Below, piece after piece: positions 5,840 to 7,845 of a stretch of 7,845 nt of DNA. Numbering within the stretch: the first letter of the stretch is position 1; each line of letters opens with the position of its first letter. The position numbers and the translations under genes are program-made. The stretch comes from an uncultured Spirochaetia bacterium (GTDB lineage Bacteria > Spirochaetota > CALGPD01), in contig CALGPD010000080.1 in assembly GCA_937960625.1 (NCBI GenBank), positions 1-7,845 of the forward strand, read 5' to 3'. Below the pieces are notes generated by a model. That model made no database searches, was not told the origin of the DNA, and was given only the letters and a program-made list of their open reading frames with translations.

Positions 5840-5965
5840 AGTTCAGAACAGTTTAAAAAAGATATTTAATTATACATTGCTGCTAACTACCCGGTTATAT
5901 ATATAAATACCTGGGAAGAAGATAGGGTTATTAATGAATTAGGTGAAATTGCTAAAAAAGAAAAT
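5837..5965 (+). pseudogene. Severed N-terminus of the AAA+ gene, cut by an in-frame TAA
   Basis: From GTG 5837 the frame reads ten codons (start, then SSEQFKKDI), then TAA at 5867-5869, then LYIAANYPVIYINTWEEDR and further residues continuing without break into the open frame at 5966. The segment after the stop matches the Ycf46-family opening as I know it ('L..LI.A.YP.IYI.T.EE.R'), so it was coding until recently. There are no frameshifts or further stops, and one base change (for example GAA, CAA or AAA to TAA) explains the interruption. TAA is the stop codon of every other complete gene here, so reassignment of TAA is unlikely. A sequencing error, a recent nonsense mutation and programmed readthrough all remain possible. 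Confidence 0.75.
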
Positions 5966-7345
5966 ATGCGTTTTTATATATGGAGTGAAACCGACGGCCT
6001 TGAACGGGATAGAGAACCGGTTAAAGGTTTTCCAGAATCCCGTAAACCCGTGTTAGCGCTTAATTTTGTTGAAGAATTACAGGAAGACGCAATATTTTTA
6101 TTTAAAGATTTGCACACTCACTTTAGAAGCGGTGACCTTGGAATTGGCGGAGGTAAACCCGTTGAACGTAAATTAAAAGACCTTGCTCTAAGTTTACGGG
6201 GAAAAAAGAAAATATGCGTTATAACCGCGCCTATAATGCTCGTTCCTAATGATGTAAGCAAGGAAGTTACGGTTATTGATTTTGAACTGCCTGGTGAAAA
6301 TGAAATTAAGCAAGTATTTGAAGGTGTTATCGAACGTTTTAAAGATAAAGTCAAAGTTAATTTAAATGAGCATGAAAGAGTTCAGATTATTCAAGCTGCG
6401 CAGGGATTAACTTTAAAAGAAGCCGAAAGGTCATTTGCAAAAGCATGTGTTGACAGCAATACACTGGAGTTTAATGATATACAAACCATACTCGATGAAA
6501 AGCGCAATGTAATTAAAAAAACCGGTGTTTTGGAATACTACCCTGCTATTGAAGAAATGAAAAACGTTGGCGGTATGGATAATCTTAAGCAATGGATTAT
6601 GAAAAGAGGCCGGTTATTTACTCCTGAAGCCAAAACATACGGCATACCCGAACCAAAAGGTATTTTAATGGTAGGTATTTCAGGATGCGGTAAAAGTTTA
6701 ATATCTAAAGCAATAGCGAGTTTATTTAAAATGCCTTTATTGCGTTTTGATATTGGCAAAGTCTTTCAAAAATACGTGGGCGAATCCGAGCAAAATATAC
6801 GGAGCGCGATTCAAACCGCTGAAGCTATAGCTCCTTCAATCCTGTGGGTTGATGAAATTGAAAAAGGTTTTTCCGGTGTTGGTGGCAGCAGCGAAAGTGG
6901 AGTTACAACGCGTATATTCGGAACGTTTTTAACCTGGATGCAGGAAAAGAAATCAAGCGTATTCGTTGTCGCTACTGCAAATCAAATAAAGAACTTACCT
7001 CCTGAACTTCTGCGAAAAGGCCGTTTTGATGAAATATTTTTTATTGATCTGCCTAAAGAGAAAGAAAGGCAGACTATTTTTAAAATTCATATTAAACTTA
7101 GAAACAGGTCTTTGTCTGATGCCGAAACGTTGGCACTGGCTAAGAAAACAGAAGGGTATACGGGAGCTGAAATTGAGCAGATTGTAATTAACGGGCTCGT
7201 TGAATCTTTTTATGAAAACCGAGAACCCGGGATAAAAGATTTTGAACTCGCTGTTGAAAAAACCATTCCGCTTTCCATTACCATGAAAGAGGAAATCGGG
7301 GAACTTAGAAACTGGGCAAGCAGGAGAACCCTACCCGCTTCTTAA
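5966..7345 (+). CDS. Ycf46-like AAA+ ATPase (intact remainder, N-terminus truncated)
   Basis: The uninterrupted frame gives 459 residues; with the upstream part the protein would be about 502, near the usual size of Ycf46-like ATPases. Residues 1-185 form a non-catalytic N-terminal region resembling a degenerate AAA domain. The C-terminal AAA+ module is complete: Walker A GISGCGKS (237-244), the KYVGESEQNI segment (269-278), Walker B ILWVDE (292-297), sensor 1 VVATAN (334-339), PELLRKGRFDE with the arginine finger (346-356), and the sensor-2 helix GYTGAEIEQI (397-406). It should hydrolyse ATP in a hexamer and remodel proteins in the cytoplasm; the substrate is unknown and Ycf46 function is poorly defined. 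The ATG at 5966 has no ribosome binding site, and the real start is probably GTG 5837 behind an in-frame TAA. Expression of this truncated form is therefore uncertain. The gene stands alone and is divergent from the peptidase gene. Confidence 0.8.
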   Translation: MRFYIWSETDGLERDREPVKGFPESRKPVLALNFVEELQEDAIFLFKDLHTHFRSGDLGIGGGKPVERKLKDLALSLRGKKKICVITAPIMLVPNDVSKEVTVIDFELPGENEIKQVFEGVIERFKDKVKVNLNEHERVQIIQAAQGLTLKEAERSFAKACVDSNTLEFNDIQTILDEKRNVIKKTGVLEYYPAIEEMKNVGGMDNLKQWIMKRGRLFTPEAKTYGIPEPKGILMVGISGCGKSLISKAIASLFKMPLLRFDIGKVFQKYVGESEQNIRSAIQTAEAIAPSILWVDEIEKGFSGVGGSSESGVTTRIFGTFLTWMQEKKSSVFVVATANQIKNLPPELLRKGRFDEIFFIDLPKEKERQTIFKIHIKLRNRSLSDAETLALAKKTEGYTGAEIEQIVINGLVESFYENREPGIKDFELAVEKTIPLSITMKEEIGELRNWASRRTLPAS

Positions 7346-7451
7346 AGTTATATCTAATGCCGGAAAAACAGCGGACAGTGTTTCTCAGTAAGTGTTTATT
7401 GCTAATTTCATTCATGGGGTATGTATTTTTTAGAAAATTTTTTTAATATAT
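7346..7451. other. Intergenic gap between convergent genes
   Basis: This 106-bp gap lies between the AAA+ stop and the stop of the leftward barrel gene. It has an AT-rich end with T and A runs (about 7425-7455) but no convincing stem-loop, so I cannot assign a terminator to either gene. Confidence 0.5.
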
Positions 7452-7845
7452 TTAAAACCCTAGAGCAAAAAATCCTGCAATTGAAAATGGTGTGCCCGTT
7501 CTATTTAATACAGGGTCATCTTCGTAATCAGGATTTAATATATAATCAAATTCGTTGAAATATTTTCTAATTTGAATACCGAAAAGAAATTTTATTTTGT
7601 TTCTAAATTTTATCCATATACCTATTTCAAAGATTAGAGCTAATTCTATTCTTTTATTCATATCATTAATTTTATCAGATTCAGGTGCTAACATAATAGA
7701 CGTACTTAAACCTATACCAAAACATAATACTGAAGCTTTTACGGCAGCTAAAGAATTTATTGTTAAATACGTTGACCTTCGTTTTTCAAGCATTAAATCT
7801 CCCATAAATCCCATTGCAAAGCTTGTTTTATTTATTGTCCAGAGA
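7452..7845 (-). CDS. C-terminal part of an outer-membrane beta-barrel-like protein (runs off the window)
   Basis: The leftward frame stays open to the window's right edge. Upstream of the Met codon at 7812-7814 it continues in frame with LWTINKTSFA, so that Met is probably internal and the gene's start lies outside. About 131 residues are visible. They show short alternating polar/hydrophobic strands with turns (for example RIELALIFEIGIWIKFRNKI, then KFLFGIQIRKYF) and end in SIAGFFALGF. A C-terminal Phe closing a strand is the usual signature of the last strand of outer-membrane barrels recognised by BamA. One loop is acidic (LNPDYEDDP). No specific family can be named, and the call rests on strand pattern and the C-terminus only. 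Confidence 0.55.
   Translation of the reverse strand, partial: LWTINKTSFAMGFMGDLMLEKRRSTYLTINSLAAVKASVLCFGIGLSTSIMLAPESDKINDMNKRIELALIFEIGIWIKFRNKIKFLFGIQIRKYFNEFDYILNPDYEDDPVLNRTGTPFSIAGFFALGF

Noticed and set aside
5867..5869. Genetic-code reassignment of TAA to a sense codon
   Set aside because: All complete genes in the window end with TAA at sensible places, two of them followed by terminators, so TAA is the normal stop here.
7452..7814. Treating the right-edge frame as a complete 120-residue protein starting at 7814
   Set aside because: There is no signal peptide or good ribosome binding site, and the frame continues open to the edge with similar strand-like residues.

Overview
The window comes from an AT-rich, Gram-negative-type bacterium. 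Two proteins carry signal peptides with lipoprotein boxes, two more carry signal peptides without one, and the partial right-edge reading frame looks like the end of an outer-membrane beta-barrel. All complete genes stop with TAA and most have clear AGGAG-type ribosome binding sites. I cannot name the organism from sequence alone. An AT-rich genome, GC-richer palindromic repeats between genes and an apparently fresh nonsense mutation would suit a poorly cultured lineage such as Elusimicrobiota/Endomicrobia, but that is only a guess.

Layout: positions 1-208 hold GC-richer intergenic repeats (a folded palindromic element plus a 39-bp tandem duplication). Five minus-strand genes follow. Read by coordinate they are an exported seven-bladed PD40/TolB-type propeller protein (227-1267), a 344-bp gap holding a terminator, a COG3014-type TPR lipoprotein (1612-2904), an LpoB-like lipoprotein (3042-3638), an LPP20/FlgT-N-like exported protein (3782-4738) and an M15/VanY-type D,D-peptidase (4869-5690). 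After a divergent promoter region, a plus-strand Ycf46-like AAA+ ATPase gene occupies 5837-7345. The right edge holds the 3' end of a minus-strand beta-barrel gene (7452 to the edge).

How they fit together: transcription of the middle block runs peptidase, LPP20-like, LpoB-like, COG3014-like. In E. coli, LpoB activates the peptidoglycan synthase PBP1B, and M15 enzymes trim peptidoglycan stem peptides, so the block reads as a cell-envelope/peptidoglycan module. It is not one tight operon: gaps of about 130-145 bp separate the genes, at least one gap has a good intrinsic terminator, and candidate promoters sit in front of three of the genes.

The most striking observation is in the AAA+ gene. 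A ribosome binding site and GTG start at 5837 open a frame that matches the family's N-terminus but is interrupted at its eleventh codon by an in-frame TAA (5867-5869). The frame is otherwise intact through to 7345. I see no wholly new defence or mobile system in this window.
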